DNA of 64,000 nucleotides from Treponema denticola ATCC 35405 (GTDB taxonomy: Bacteria; Spirochaetota; Spirochaetia; Treponematales; Treponemataceae): the NCBI RefSeq assembly GCF_000008185.1, contig NC_002967.9:2779202-2843201 (forward strand). The letters are read 5' to 3'. The notes under the pieces are model-generated. The model did no database searches and had not been told where the DNA came from. It was given only the letters and a program-made list of their open reading frames with translations. Below, one piece after another: positions 46,555 to 55,348 of the stretch (the first letter of the stretch is position 1; the number at the start of each line of letters is the position of its first letter). Made by a program: the position numbers and the translations under genes.

Positions 46555-46743
46555 ATGAAATTTTATAAAACTCAGGAGACAATAATGATAGCTCATAGAC
46601 TTTCTACAGTACGCAACACAGATAAAATAGTCTTAGTAGAAAACGGAACCATACAGGAATATGGAACTCATGATGAACTTATTGAACTTAAAGGACGGTA
46701 TTATGAGATGTTTACCAAACAGGTAGAAAATTATTTGGAATAA
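46555..46743 (+). pseudogene. ABC exporter C-terminal remnant
   Basis: Sixty-two codons matching only the end of an ABC transporter nucleotide-binding domain: the H-loop [20 protein letters not shown], then [20 protein letters not shown]. Walker A, signature and Walker B are absent and nothing upstream continues the frame. It closely resembles the ends of the two ABC exporters at 51.5-55.2 kb. It is a decayed copy, not functional as a transporter. Confidence 0.85.
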
Positions 46744-46788
46744 GCATTACTAATGAATAAAAAACTTTTTTTAAAAAGGAAAGCTTAA

Positions 46789-47118
46789 ATGGAAACACAG
46801 CAAATTTTACAAAATTTTTTTGAGGCAGAAAATAGCCGGGACTGGACAGCATATAAAAAATTTTTACATCCTGAAGTTGTATGGCAGTTATTCAATAACG
46901 GTGTCCAAAATATTAAAGGGACTGATGAATATATGCAGTTTATAAAAAATGCCTATAAAAATACGGATATAAAATTTACCTGCAAGGACATGAAAATTTC
47001 TAACTCGGGCAACCGCATAGCTGCCTGTTTAATAAATGATAAAGGAAACATATCTATCGATATTTTTGATTTTAAAGATAATCTCATATATCGGGAATAT
47101 GAATTTATATTGGATTAA
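46789..47118 (+). CDS. NTF2/SnoaL-like small protein
   Basis: A 109-residue protein with the cone-shaped NTF2-like fold signature: an initial helix (QQILQNFFEAENSRDWTAYK), then KFLHPEVVWQLFNNG and ISIDIFDFKDNLIYREYEF. The family ranges from enzymes to ligand-binding domains; no function can be given. AAAGGAAAG lies upstream. It is followed 16 bases later by a lipoprotein gene, possibly co-transcribed. Confidence 0.7.
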   Translation: METQQILQNFFEAENSRDWTAYKKFLHPEVVWQLFNNGVQNIKGTDEYMQFIKNAYKNTDIKFTCKDMKISNSGNRIAACLINDKGNISIDIFDFKDNLIYREYEFILD

Positions 47119-47134
47119 AAAATCGGAGGTAAAA

Positions 47135-47989
47135 ATGAAAAAAATATTAACGCTACTTATACTAATACTCATTGTATCATGTCAAAAGAATAATGATACA
47201 AAAGAAGCTCTTACAATTCAAAATGAGGTACAAGACGAAAAACCCCTATTTTCGAACATGAGCGACGATGAGAGTATAAAAGAAGTTCAAGCTGTTTTGA
47301 ATTCGCATTTGGAAAATAAAAATGCGGAAGCCTTTATACGGGGAGTTATCGACTATAATGAAACGATAGAAAAAACCGGCTTGACAAAGGGCTTTGAAAA
47401 AGAGCCTCCGGAATATGATGAGCAAAAAATAGACGAATTATGGAAATCTAAAAAAGGCAATTTTATCGGAACAAATTGCCGGATAAATGTCTTTATGCTT
47501 TTAAAGGATAATATTGAAATTAAAAAAGCCCCTATCGATGATGCTCTTTTGTTTATGGATAATGAAGCTATCTCCGTAGGGAAAATATTTAATGATAATG
47601 ATACTGAAAGGTTTAAACAATTATTTTCGAGGGTAAAAACCGAAAATACAAAGGATATTCTCATTCATGCTCAAAAGATGAAAGAACATTTTACAAACAT
47701 AGGTTTCGATGAAAATGCAAAAATGCTTTCGGTTGTTCTGCATGATAACTTGGACGGTGACTTTCTTTTTATAGGACACACGGGCGTATTGCTGCAAAAC
47801 AATAGCACATTCCTGTTTGTAGAAAAACTTTCTTTTTCCGAACCCTTTCAAGCCGTAAAATTTGCCAAAAAAGAAGATTGCTATAATTACCTCTTTTTAA
47901 AATATAAACATTACCAAGACGAAGATACGGCAAAACCTTTTATCATGGAAAACAACGAGCTTATAGAATTGGATTTGTATAAGGACTAA
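47135..47989 (+). CDS. DUF4300-like lipoprotein
   Basis: A 284-residue lipoprotein. The signal peptide is MKKILTLLILILIVSC, Cys16 being the lipid site. The body has FIRGVIDYNETIEKTGLTKG, KIDELWKSKKGNFIGTNCRI and LLQNNSTFLFVEKLSFSEPF, which I recall as the pattern of DUF4300 proteins of Gram-positive and treponeme genomes; the match is from memory. Function unknown, probably envelope-exposed. The start at 47135 has GGAGG five bases upstream; a longer frame from 47036 overlaps the previous gene and has no such site. Confidence 0.7.
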   Translation: MKKILTLLILILIVSCQKNNDTKEALTIQNEVQDEKPLFSNMSDDESIKEVQAVLNSHLENKNAEAFIRGVIDYNETIEKTGLTKGFEKEPPEYDEQKIDELWKSKKGNFIGTNCRINVFMLLKDNIEIKKAPIDDALLFMDNEAISVGKIFNDNDTERFKQLFSRVKTENTKDILIHAQKMKEHFTNIGFDENAKMLSVVLHDNLDGDFLFIGHTGVLLQNNSTFLFVEKLSFSEPFQAVKFAKKEDCYNYLFLKYKHYQDEDTAKPFIMENNELIELDLYKD

Positions 47990-48192
47990 GAAGTTAATTC
48001 CCTGCTCTTAAGCCCGTTCTTCATCCACATTATTTGTTTTTGAAAGTGCTCTATAAATTCTTTCGGTTCCCAGTTTTCGATAAAGAAGCGGGATATAAGA
48101 TTATGAACAATGGCCTTGGTGTATTCTATAAGCTCCTTTGAAAGAATCTCGCCATATCTTAAAAGGGCATTAAAAAAAATCGTTATCGCTTT
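47986..48192 (-). pseudogene. Remnant of a regulator C-terminus (TetR-like)
   Basis: An open frame without a start: after an in-frame stop at 48193-48195 it reads KAITIFFNALLRYGEILSKE, later HNLISRFFIENWEPKEFIEH and ends at 47986. All-helical character fits the ligand domain end of a TetR-type repressor. No DNA-binding domain is present. The family call is tentative; the truncated status is clear. Confidence 0.45.
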
Positions 48193-48249
48193 CTAATTAT
48201 TCAAGGCAGAAAAGATCTATAGAAAAAAATCTTATAATCATATGGTATC

Positions 48250-48278
48250 TTGAAATTCCGCAACAAAAAAGCTATCAT
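48250..48278 (+). promoter_or_regulatory. Promoter of the prolyl iminopeptidase gene
   Basis: TTGAAA (48250-48255), 17-base spacer, TATCAT (48273-48278), 25 bases before the ATG. Confidence 0.65.
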
Positions 48279-48302
48279 GGATTTTAATATAAGAGGTAAT
48301 AT

Positions 48303-49244
48303 ATGAAAATTTTATATGAAAAAACACCGCTTTTTGATGAAGGCTTTTTAAAGGTCTCGGATATTCACAGTATTTATTATGCCCAATACGGAAATCCCAA
48401 TGGGAAACCTGTAGTTTTTTTACACGGAGGCCCCGGAGGCGGCTGCATTCCCGTTGCAAGCCAGTATTTTGATCCCGAATTTTACCGAATAGTTTTATTC
48501 GATCAGAGGGGAGCAGGAAAAAGTTTACCTCCTTGCGAGATGAAAGAAAACAAATCGGAAAATCTAATTGAAGATATAGAGAAACTACGGAAACATCTAA
48601 GTATTAAAAAATGGATGGTCTTCGGCGGAAGCTGGGGAAGCACCCTCGCTCTAATCTATTCCATAGCTCACCCCGATAAGGTTGTCTCTATAATCCTACG
48701 AGGAATCTTTTTAGGAACGCAAGAAGAAATAGATTGGATTTACGAAGCAGGCGGAGCTTCCAAATTCTTCCCTGAAGATTTTGAAGCCTACCAAAATTTT
48801 ATTCCGCTGGAAGAAAGAAGCTCATTGGTAAGAGCTTATTCAAAACGCCTTTTTGGAGAGGATAAAAAACTGTCCCTTGAAGCTGCCCATAAGTGGAGCC
48901 GTTGGGAATCGGCCCTCGTGCGTCTTTTCCCAACTGTCTACGATATGAGTGATGAAGAAGCTCTTGCTATGGCCAAGGCCGAATGTCATTATTTTTTGCA
49001 CAAGTGCTTTTTTAAGGATGATAATTATATCCTAAACAACTGCAATAAAATTAAAGACCTCCCATGTACTATTGTGCAAGGAAGATACGATATGGACTGT
49101 CCGCCCTTCTCCGCTTATAAACTGCATAAAAAATTACCCAAATCGAATTTGAACATTGTCTTATTCGGAGGACACTCCAGCATGGAACCGGGACTGGTGG
49201 ACGGCCTTGTAAGAGCTGCAGAAGATCATAAAAAATTCTTTTAG
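48303..49244 (+). CDS. pip: Prolyl iminopeptidase
   Basis: A 313-residue alpha/beta hydrolase of peptidase family S33 that removes N-terminal proline. The oxyanion region is FLHGGPGGGC (about 39-48), followed by RIVLFDQRGAGKS. The nucleophile elbow GGSWGS places Ser110. The acid lies in QGRYDMDCPP and the catalytic His in FGGHSSMEP. Size is typical for the monomeric class. The organism is known for proline-specific peptidases. The next gene starts six bases after its stop. Confidence 0.93.
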   Translation: MKILYEKTPLFDEGFLKVSDIHSIYYAQYGNPNGKPVVFLHGGPGGGCIPVASQYFDPEFYRIVLFDQRGAGKSLPPCEMKENKSENLIEDIEKLRKHLSIKKWMVFGGSWGSTLALIYSIAHPDKVVSIILRGIFLGTQEEIDWIYEAGGASKFFPEDFEAYQNFIPLEERSSLVRAYSKRLFGEDKKLSLEAAHKWSRWESALVRLFPTVYDMSDEEALAMAKAECHYFLHKCFFKDDNYILNNCNKIKDLPCTIVQGRYDMDCPPFSAYKLHKKLPKSNLNIVLFGGHSSMEPGLVDGLVRAAEDHKKFF

Positions 49245-49250
49245 TTTATT

Positions 49251-50210
49251 ATGAATTCTCATTTACAAGACGAGCATAAAATCTTTGAAGGTCCCTACGA
49301 TATAAGAGCTTATAATGACAAAAATATGATAGGCTTTAACCGTGTTTATAAAAAAACCTTGGAGACCAATAAAGAGGACAAGAGCCTTTCAAATGAGGAG
49401 AATTTAAGAGACGAAGTTACAGTCTATATACCTAAAAAAAAAGGGAAATATCCTCTTATCTTAGTAAGCCATGGGTGGGCTAATTATAAATACGGTTTGT
49501 TACCTATCGGACACTATCTTGCCTCATACGGATATGCCGTAGCTCTTTTTACTTCAAAGAAAAAAGCCGTCCCAAAAGATTGGATTCCAACCTTTACTGC
49601 CGTCCACAACTTGATAAAGAATAAAAACGAAGATGCCTCTCACGATTTATACGGCTTAATCGATATAAATAATATAGGTATTGTAACCCATTCGATGAGC
49701 GGGCCTGCATCTTTTTATTATGCGAGTCTTATGCCTGAAGTTAAGGCTATAAGCGCAATTCATCCTTATAATGGAGCCTCACCTTTTGTTGAAGCCATAG
49801 CAAGCTCCAATAAAGAACTAGGCGACGAATTCCCGAAAATTAAAAGTGCCGTTTTATTTTTAACTTCCGAAATTGATAGATCTGCTTATCCCGAAAAAAC
49901 CTACAAGTTTTTTAAAAACTTAAATAAAGATGCCCCTGCATGTTTCCTATCATTTAAAAATATAAAGCATAATGGAGCCTTGGATATTTTTAAAACACCC
50001 TTATCCGGAGGGTATGATGAAAAAGCATTTAAACTTTATTCCCGTCTTTCAGTATTATGGTTTGATGCATTTTTAAAGGGTAAAAAAGAAAATTTAAAAT
50101 ATTTTCAAATAGATGATGAAAAGTTTCAAGATATTAAGGACTTGCTTTATACCGAAATACATAGAGAACACGAAGCCTATCCAAGCTATGATTCGCGTAA
50201 TTTAAAATAA
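49251..50210 (+). CDS. Alpha/beta hydrolase (chlorophyllase/dienelactone hydrolase-like)
   Basis: A 319-residue cytoplasmic hydrolase without a signal peptide. KGKYPLILVSHGWANYKYGL is the oxyanion strand-turn and GIVTHSMSGPASFYYASL the nucleophile elbow, where Ser in HSMSG is the likely nucleophile. The cap and C-terminal His region (FKNIKHNGALDIF) follow. The closest look-alikes are chlorophyllase-type or platelet-activating-factor hydrolase-type enzymes; the substrate is unknown. Probably translated with pip. Confidence 0.8.
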   Translation: MNSHLQDEHKIFEGPYDIRAYNDKNMIGFNRVYKKTLETNKEDKSLSNEENLRDEVTVYIPKKKGKYPLILVSHGWANYKYGLLPIGHYLASYGYAVALFTSKKKAVPKDWIPTFTAVHNLIKNKNEDASHDLYGLIDINNIGIVTHSMSGPASFYYASLMPEVKAISAIHPYNGASPFVEAIASSNKELGDEFPKIKSAVLFLTSEIDRSAYPEKTYKFFKNLNKDAPACFLSFKNIKHNGALDIFKTPLSGGYDEKAFKLYSRLSVLWFDAFLKGKKENLKYFQIDDEKFQDIKDLLYTEIHREHEAYPSYDSRNLK

Positions 50211-50237
50211 AAAAGCTGCCTTTATCGGCAGCTTTTT
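50211..50237. terminator. Bidirectional terminator
   Basis: Stem AAAAGCTGCC (50211-50220) with GGCAGCTTTT (50227-50236), loop TTTATC. A-run on one side and T-run on the other serve the convergent hydrolase and PspC genes. Confidence 0.9.
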
Positions 50238-50259
50238 GCTTTAATAGTTATAAACTCAA

Positions 50260-50493
50260 TCAATCACGAGGGGCATATTCATAAGACTCATCATCATCAT
50301 CCTTAACTTCCGTATCATAGGGCATAATAATAGCCGCTATTATGTAAGCAATGATTCCTGAACCCACAACTAAGGCAAATATGATCCACAGGAGTCTTAT
50401 CAAAACAGGGTCAACACCAAGATACTCGGCAAGGCCTGCACAAACTCCTAAAATTTTTTTATCCCTTGATGATTTGCATAATCTCTTTTTCAT
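50260..50493 (-). CDS. PspC-domain protein
   Basis: A 77-residue membrane protein with the PspC domain: KKRLCKSSRDKKILGVCAGL, GVDPVLIRLLWIIFALVVGS and a second hydrophobic stretch ending AAIIMPYDTE. An acidic tail follows. PspC-like proteins sense envelope stress in enterics; in most other phyla the role is unknown. It is downstream of the lipoprotein gene (24-base gap) and likely in its operon. Confidence 0.88.
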   Translation of the reverse strand: MKKRLCKSSRDKKILGVCAGLAEYLGVDPVLIRLLWIIFALVVGSGIIAYIIAAIIMPYDTEVKDDDDESYEYAPRD

Positions 50494-50516
50494 CTTTTCC
50501 TCGTAAACCTGTAAAT

Positions 50517-51461
50517 CTATTTGACTTCAGCCTTGGCACTTACGGTTCTGTTTCTCTCTTCCCAAGGAGAAGAAACCCTATTTGTATCGGATACAACAAA
50601 GAAACAGGCGGTTATCTTATTAAACCAATCGGAATTGGAATCATCCTTGCGCAGAATATAGCGGCATTCCTTTCCATCCTTTGAAAAAGCTCTGCATCCG
50701 TTTACAGGCTTTCCCGATGCATCTATCATAGAACCGGAATCTTTATAGTATTTTTCTCCCGGCACATCAAACCAAAAATATCCGTTTTTTACGCGTTCAT
50801 CATTTACCGAAAAGAAAATTTCTATCGAATCGGAATCCTTTGAAACCGATTTGATTACAGGAACCGAAAGAGCGGCTATCTCATTCTTTGACGAAGATTG
50901 AGGAACTATCATTTTGATATTTGCCGGAGCCGTTTCAGCAGAAGTAAGGTTTCCTTCTTCAGCCTTGGCTTCACCTGTTTTATCTTGAGCTTTCTTTTCA
51001 AAACCGGTAATATCCAGAACCTGCTCATACTTATTGCCGTTCCTATCGGTAAGAATGAATTTCCACTTTCCGAGAGCAACGGAACCTGTACCTTCCCCGC
51101 ATTGAAGGCGTTTTACGGATGCAATCTTAGCCTTGTCATCAATTTCGGTTATCTTTTCAAGCTGAGAAGAATTTAATATCCACATATCGACAGGGGATTC
51201 AACCAAGAGTTTCTGGACATAATTTGTATTAAAAGATCCTTCATAATTGATAAAAAAACTTATAAACATCTCACCATTGCCTTTAAGCGTTCCGTTCCAT
51301 ATTGAAGGATCCAATCTTTCTATCATCCATGTAACCGAATTAATGGATATCTGTCCGGGCCCTGATGGAGCATCAGAAGCCTGCTTCGGAGTCGATTTAC
51401 AGCCTAAAACAAGAGCCGTGCATAAAATTGCGATAAATATTTTCGAGTAGAGTTTTTGCAT
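50517..51461 (-). CDS. Lipoprotein of unknown function
   Basis: A 314-residue protein with a signal peptide ending LVLGCKST (lipid Cys near 20). The N-terminal half contains NSVTWMIERLDPSIWNGTLK and a possible beta-sandwich. The C-terminal half (IEIFFSVNDERVKNGYFWFD, ECRYILRKDDSNSDWFN) looks like a second one. No family is recognised. The start is the ATG at 51461, nine bases after GGAGG. Probably exposed in the periplasm or outer membrane and co-transcribed with pspC, so an envelope role is likely (inference). Confidence 0.75.
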   Translation of the reverse strand: MQKLYSKIFIAILCTALVLGCKSTPKQASDAPSGPGQISINSVTWMIERLDPSIWNGTLKGNGEMFISFFINYEGSFNTNYVQKLLVESPVDMWILNSSQLEKITEIDDKAKIASVKRLQCGEGTGSVALGKWKFILTDRNGNKYEQVLDITGFEKKAQDKTGEAKAEEGNLTSAETAPANIKMIVPQSSSKNEIAALSVPVIKSVSKDSDSIEIFFSVNDERVKNGYFWFDVPGEKYYKDSGSMIDASGKPVNGCRAFSKDGKECRYILRKDDSNSDWFNKITACFFVVSDTNRVSSPWEERNRTVSAKAEVK

Positions 51462-51527
51462 TTTCAATTCCTCCTCCTTCTATTATACACCTATAATTGC
51501 AAAAAGACAACAGCAATGAGGATAATT

Positions 51528-53357
51528 TTAACTATTTATGTTTAAGGACCTTTGCTCTTCACTGATAAATTGATGGGTATAAAGCTCATAATAATGGCCT
51601 TTTTGCTTCATCAGCTCATCATGATTACCGCATTCAATCATTTTTCCGCCTTCAACAACAATTATCTTATCTGCATTTCTTATTGTCGATAATCTATGGG
51701 CTACAACAAATGATGTGCGTCCCGACAATACGGTCGTAATGGCGCTTTGAATTTTTTGTTCGGTTTCGGTATCTATAGAAGAAGTCGCTTCATCCAAAAC
51801 AAAGAGGCGCGGGTTTCTTACCAAGGTGCGGGCAAAAGAAACAAGCTGCTTTTGTCCTGTGGAAAGAAGGCTCCCGCCTTCTCCGACCTCCGTATCATAA
51901 CCCTTTTCCATTTTAACTATAAAATCATGGGCATCTACCAGCTTTGCAGCTTCGATAATTTCTTCATCGCTTGCATCCAATTTTCCGTACCTGATATTTT
52001 CTGCAATCGTTCCCGAAAAAAGATGGGGAGACTGTAAAACATAGCCTAGGTTTTCGTGAATCCAGCTTTCGGGCATATCCGTATAGTCTATACCGTCTAC
52101 AAGGATGCGCCCGCTTTTGGGCTCATAAAACCTGCAAAAAAGATTGACAATGGTAGATTTTCCGGCTCCCGTAGCCCCGACCAAGGCTATAGTCTGTCCC
52201 GCTTCAACATCGAGGCTAAAACCGCTTAATACAGGTTCTCCCTCCTTGTACCAAAAGGAAACATCGTCAAATTTTACATTACCTTTAATAGCAGGCCGTT
52301 TTTCATCTGTGGGACAAATGGCTGTACCGTATTTTTTTATAACCTCATCCTTGTCCTTAATTTCGGACTCCTCTTCAAGAAGCCCGAAGATTCGCTCGGC
52401 TGCTGCCTGAGCCGAAATAAATTCGGCAAAGAGGTCGGCGGCTTCAGCTAAAGGAGCATTAAACTGAGTAACATAAGAAAAAAAGGCAACCAGCAAGCCC
52501 ATCGTAATAGCCCCCGAAACAACCGAAATTCCTCCATACACAATCATGAGGGCGGTGCCGACAGCGCCGATTAATTGAACGGTCGGCATAAGAACAGACG
52601 AAATTAAGATACCCATGATAGATGCCTTTTTCATCTCCTCTGTTTTAGACAAGAATTCTTTTGCATTAAGTTCTTCACGAACCAAGGTCTTAGTAGTCTT
52701 AGCACCCTGAATATCCTCATTGTAGGAGGCTGTCAATTGAGAATTTATTTTGCGCACCCGTCTTTGTGCTTTTAAGATTTTACCCCGCAGATAAATACTA
52801 AAAACCACAATTACGGGAAGGGTCAGTAAGCCTATGAGAGCAAGCCGAGGGCTGTCTCCAAGCATAGCAATTATTACAGCCATCATCATACAAAAACCCC
52901 AAAATAGGTCGGTTGCACCCCATGCGACAATACCGGATAATTTATTTATATCGGAGGACATTCTTGACATAAGCCAGCCGACGGCATTTTTATCGTAAAA
53001 AGAAAGAGAAAGTGACTGCAATTTTGTAAAACACTTTGTTCTCAAGCGGTGGCACATTTTTATTTCCAAATGGCCTACAAATTTTATAAAGAAAAAAGTA
53101 GAGGCTGCAGTAATCAGCAAGAACACTACCGTAAAAATGATTGAAGCATTAAAATTGCTTAAATCCCGCCCCTTTACAAAGGTGTCTAGAACATATTTGG
53201 TCATCTTAGGCTGGACAACATCCAATGCTCCTGTCAGACCGCCCAAAAGAATGCCCGGAACCAAAAGCTCCTTAAAATAACCGAATTCTTTTAGAACCTT
53301 CTTCCATATCCCGCTTTTAAATTTCTCGTTACCTTTATCTATATCAAAATCTTCCAT
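51528..53357 (-). CDS. ABC exporter half-transporter, canonical Walker B / altered signature
   Basis: A 609-residue type IV ABC exporter. A transmembrane domain with six helices (about 25-330) precedes the nucleotide-binding domain (about 360-595). Walker A is LVGATGAGKST, Walker B LFVLDEATSS with the catalytic Glu, and the H-loop FVVAHRLST. The signature is altered to LLSTGQKQ instead of LSGGQ. It pairs with the preceding gene (17-base gap), and the two have complementary defects, as in heterodimeric exporters of the TM287/288 type. Substrate unknown, possibly drugs or lipids. Confidence 0.92.
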   Translation of the reverse strand: MEDFDIDKGNEKFKSGIWKKVLKEFGYFKELLVPGILLGGLTGALDVVQPKMTKYVLDTFVKGRDLSNFNASIIFTVVFLLITAASTFFFIKFVGHLEIKMCHRLRTKCFTKLQSLSLSFYDKNAVGWLMSRMSSDINKLSGIVAWGATDLFWGFCMMMAVIIAMLGDSPRLALIGLLTLPVIVVFSIYLRGKILKAQRRVRKINSQLTASYNEDIQGAKTTKTLVREELNAKEFLSKTEEMKKASIMGILISSVLMPTVQLIGAVGTALMIVYGGISVVSGAITMGLLVAFFSYVTQFNAPLAEAADLFAEFISAQAAAERIFGLLEEESEIKDKDEVIKKYGTAICPTDEKRPAIKGNVKFDDVSFWYKEGEPVLSGFSLDVEAGQTIALVGATGAGKSTIVNLFCRFYEPKSGRILVDGIDYTDMPESWIHENLGYVLQSPHLFSGTIAENIRYGKLDASDEEIIEAAKLVDAHDFIVKMEKGYDTEVGEGGSLLSTGQKQLVSFARTLVRNPRLFVLDEATSSIDTETEQKIQSAITTVLSGRTSFVVAHRLSTIRNADKIIVVEGGKMIECGNHDELMKQKGHYYELYTHQFISEEQRSLNINS

Positions 53358-53374
53358 AATTTTATTTCCTTAAA

Positions 53375-55165
53375 TTACGCTCTAGCTTGTACAGCACTTT
53401 GAATATCGTAAATTCTCTTATATAAACCTTCTTGAGCTATGAGCTCCTCATGGGTTCCCTCTTGGCTTATCTTTCCGTTTTCTAAAACGATTATATTATC
53501 CGCATCGCAAATAGTCGAAATTCTATGCGAAATTATAATCATAGTTTTGTTTCCCTTTTCTTCCTTTAGTGCGGAACGGATGCTGATATCCGTTTGAGTA
53601 TCCACCGCCGAAAGGGAATCATCAAAAATAATAACGGGAGAATCTTTGATGAGAGTTCGGGCAATGGCAAGCCTTTGTTTTTGCCCTCCCGATAAAGATA
53701 CTCCACGCTCTCCGACCAATGTTTCATAGCCTTTTTCAAACTTATTTATTTCATCATCTAAAAAAGCTACCTTTGAGAAGTGACGGGCCAAAGAATCCGA
53801 AATACCGGGCACAGCCAATTTGATGTTTTCCATAATTGTTCTGCCGTATAAAAAAGGCTCCTGCAAGATCAACCCCACCTGCGACCTTATCCAGCCCTTG
53901 TCTATAGTGTTCAATTCTTTTCCATCTATTTTGATGGAACCGGAATCATATTCATAAAGACGGGCAAGTAAATGTACAAGGGAGCTTTTTCCCGAACCTG
54001 TAGGCCCTAAGATTGCAAGGGTCTGTCCGCTTTTAATGCTAAAAGAAACATTGTCAAGTATCTTTTGATTTTGCGTTTCGGGATAAGAAAACGAAATGGA
54101 ATCAAAAACTATGTTTCCGGTAATTTCAGGCTTTTCGTTTGTCGGAAAAATATCTTCAGGTGTTTCATTTAAAATAGTCTCAATACGGTTTGCCGAAACA
54201 AATGATTTACCGATATTGCTTATTATTCGCCCTAAACGGCGAACAGGCCAGATTAACATTTCCGTATAAGAAATAAAGGCTACCAAATCGCCTGCCGTTA
54301 TCTCATTGCGGTAGGCCAGAAGGCTTCCGTAAAGGATTATCCCAAAAACTTGAGCAATCGAAAGAGAATCGGCAAATGCCCAAAAGGCGGCAAAGCTGTT
54401 GTTAATCTTTAAATTCTGATTGCGGTATCTTTCGCTCCGTTTAATAAATTTTTCTATTTCGTATTGATGGCGGGTAAAAGCCTTTACGACTCTTATGCCG
54501 GTTAAATTTTCCTGTATTGCAGTAGTCATTGAGGCTTCATACTCTGTTGCCTTTTTAAATTGACTTTGAATTCTTTTAAAAAATATAGCTGATGAAAAGA
54601 ATGTTAAAGGCATAATGCAAAAGGAGATAAGCATCAGACTTGTGTTTAATTGAGCCATCAGGTAGATAGTATAAATTATTAAAAACACGGCGCTTATAGT
54701 ATCCATTATCTGGGAATACAGAGCCAAGCGGATGGTTTCAACATCAGAAGTACATCGCTGAATCAAGTTTCCGGTTTCTGCCTTTGAATGATAAGAATAA
54801 GGAAGAAGTTGAATGTGATTGTAAAGCCTGTTTCTAAGAGTCTTTATTGAGCGCTCGGTTGCAATACTGGCTATGTTTATTCTGCCGAATGTAAGAAGAC
54901 CTCTTACAAGTGAAAAGGCAACCACCAATGAGGCCATCACAATAAGACCGCTTGTTCCGGTTAAGTGATTTTTAAACAAGGCAACAAGCCGAGATATTAA
55001 ACCTTTCGGCAAGGCAGCTCCGCCTATTACCGAGTCTATTGTGATTCGGATTAACTGGGGCTGCATGGCAACAATCACTTGCGAAAAAAGCGTAAAAATA
55101 AGGGCAAGCAGATAAAGCCGGCTTTGCCCTCTCGCATACGATAAAAGTTTTTTTAAATTTTGCAT
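53375..55165 (-). CDS. ABC exporter half-transporter, degenerate Walker B
   Basis: A 596-residue partner of the downstream ABC gene. It has a six-helix membrane domain (about 15-315) and an ATPase domain (about 340-580): Walker A ILGPTGSGKSS, intact signature VSLSGGQKQRLAIARTL and H-loop MIIISHRIST. Walker B reads VIIFDDSLSA, so the catalytic Glu is Asp. In heterodimeric exporters this Walker site pairs with the altered signature of the other subunit, giving one degenerate and one active site. First gene of the pair; no regulator is adjacent. Confidence 0.92.
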   Translation of the reverse strand: MQNLKKLLSYARGQSRLYLLALIFTLFSQVIVAMQPQLIRITIDSVIGGAALPKGLISRLVALFKNHLTGTSGLIVMASLVVAFSLVRGLLTFGRINIASIATERSIKTLRNRLYNHIQLLPYSYHSKAETGNLIQRCTSDVETIRLALYSQIMDTISAVFLIIYTIYLMAQLNTSLMLISFCIMPLTFFSSAIFFKRIQSQFKKATEYEASMTTAIQENLTGIRVVKAFTRHQYEIEKFIKRSERYRNQNLKINNSFAAFWAFADSLSIAQVFGIILYGSLLAYRNEITAGDLVAFISYTEMLIWPVRRLGRIISNIGKSFVSANRIETILNETPEDIFPTNEKPEITGNIVFDSISFSYPETQNQKILDNVSFSIKSGQTLAILGPTGSGKSSLVHLLARLYEYDSGSIKIDGKELNTIDKGWIRSQVGLILQEPFLYGRTIMENIKLAVPGISDSLARHFSKVAFLDDEINKFEKGYETLVGERGVSLSGGQKQRLAIARTLIKDSPVIIFDDSLSAVDTQTDISIRSALKEEKGNKTMIIISHRISTICDADNIIVLENGKISQEGTHEELIAQEGLYKRIYDIQSAVQARA

Positions 55166-55285
55166 AGTTTGATACCCTAATTCCTAAACTCTTATTTTAG
55201 CACAAAAAAAATATTTATGCTATATAAATTCAAAACCAATTTTAATTAAGTCTTATAAAAATCATGTAAAATCAAAAGTCTATTA

Positions 55286-55314
55286 TTGATAATATATTTA
55301 CTTTATTATATAAT
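55286..55314 (+). promoter_or_regulatory. Promoter of the chemoreceptor gene
   Basis: TTGATA (55286-55291), 17-base spacer, perfect TATAAT (55309-55314). Confidence 0.75.
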
Positions 55315-55348
55315 TCGAATTCCATATATTATAGGGAGGAGTTAATGT

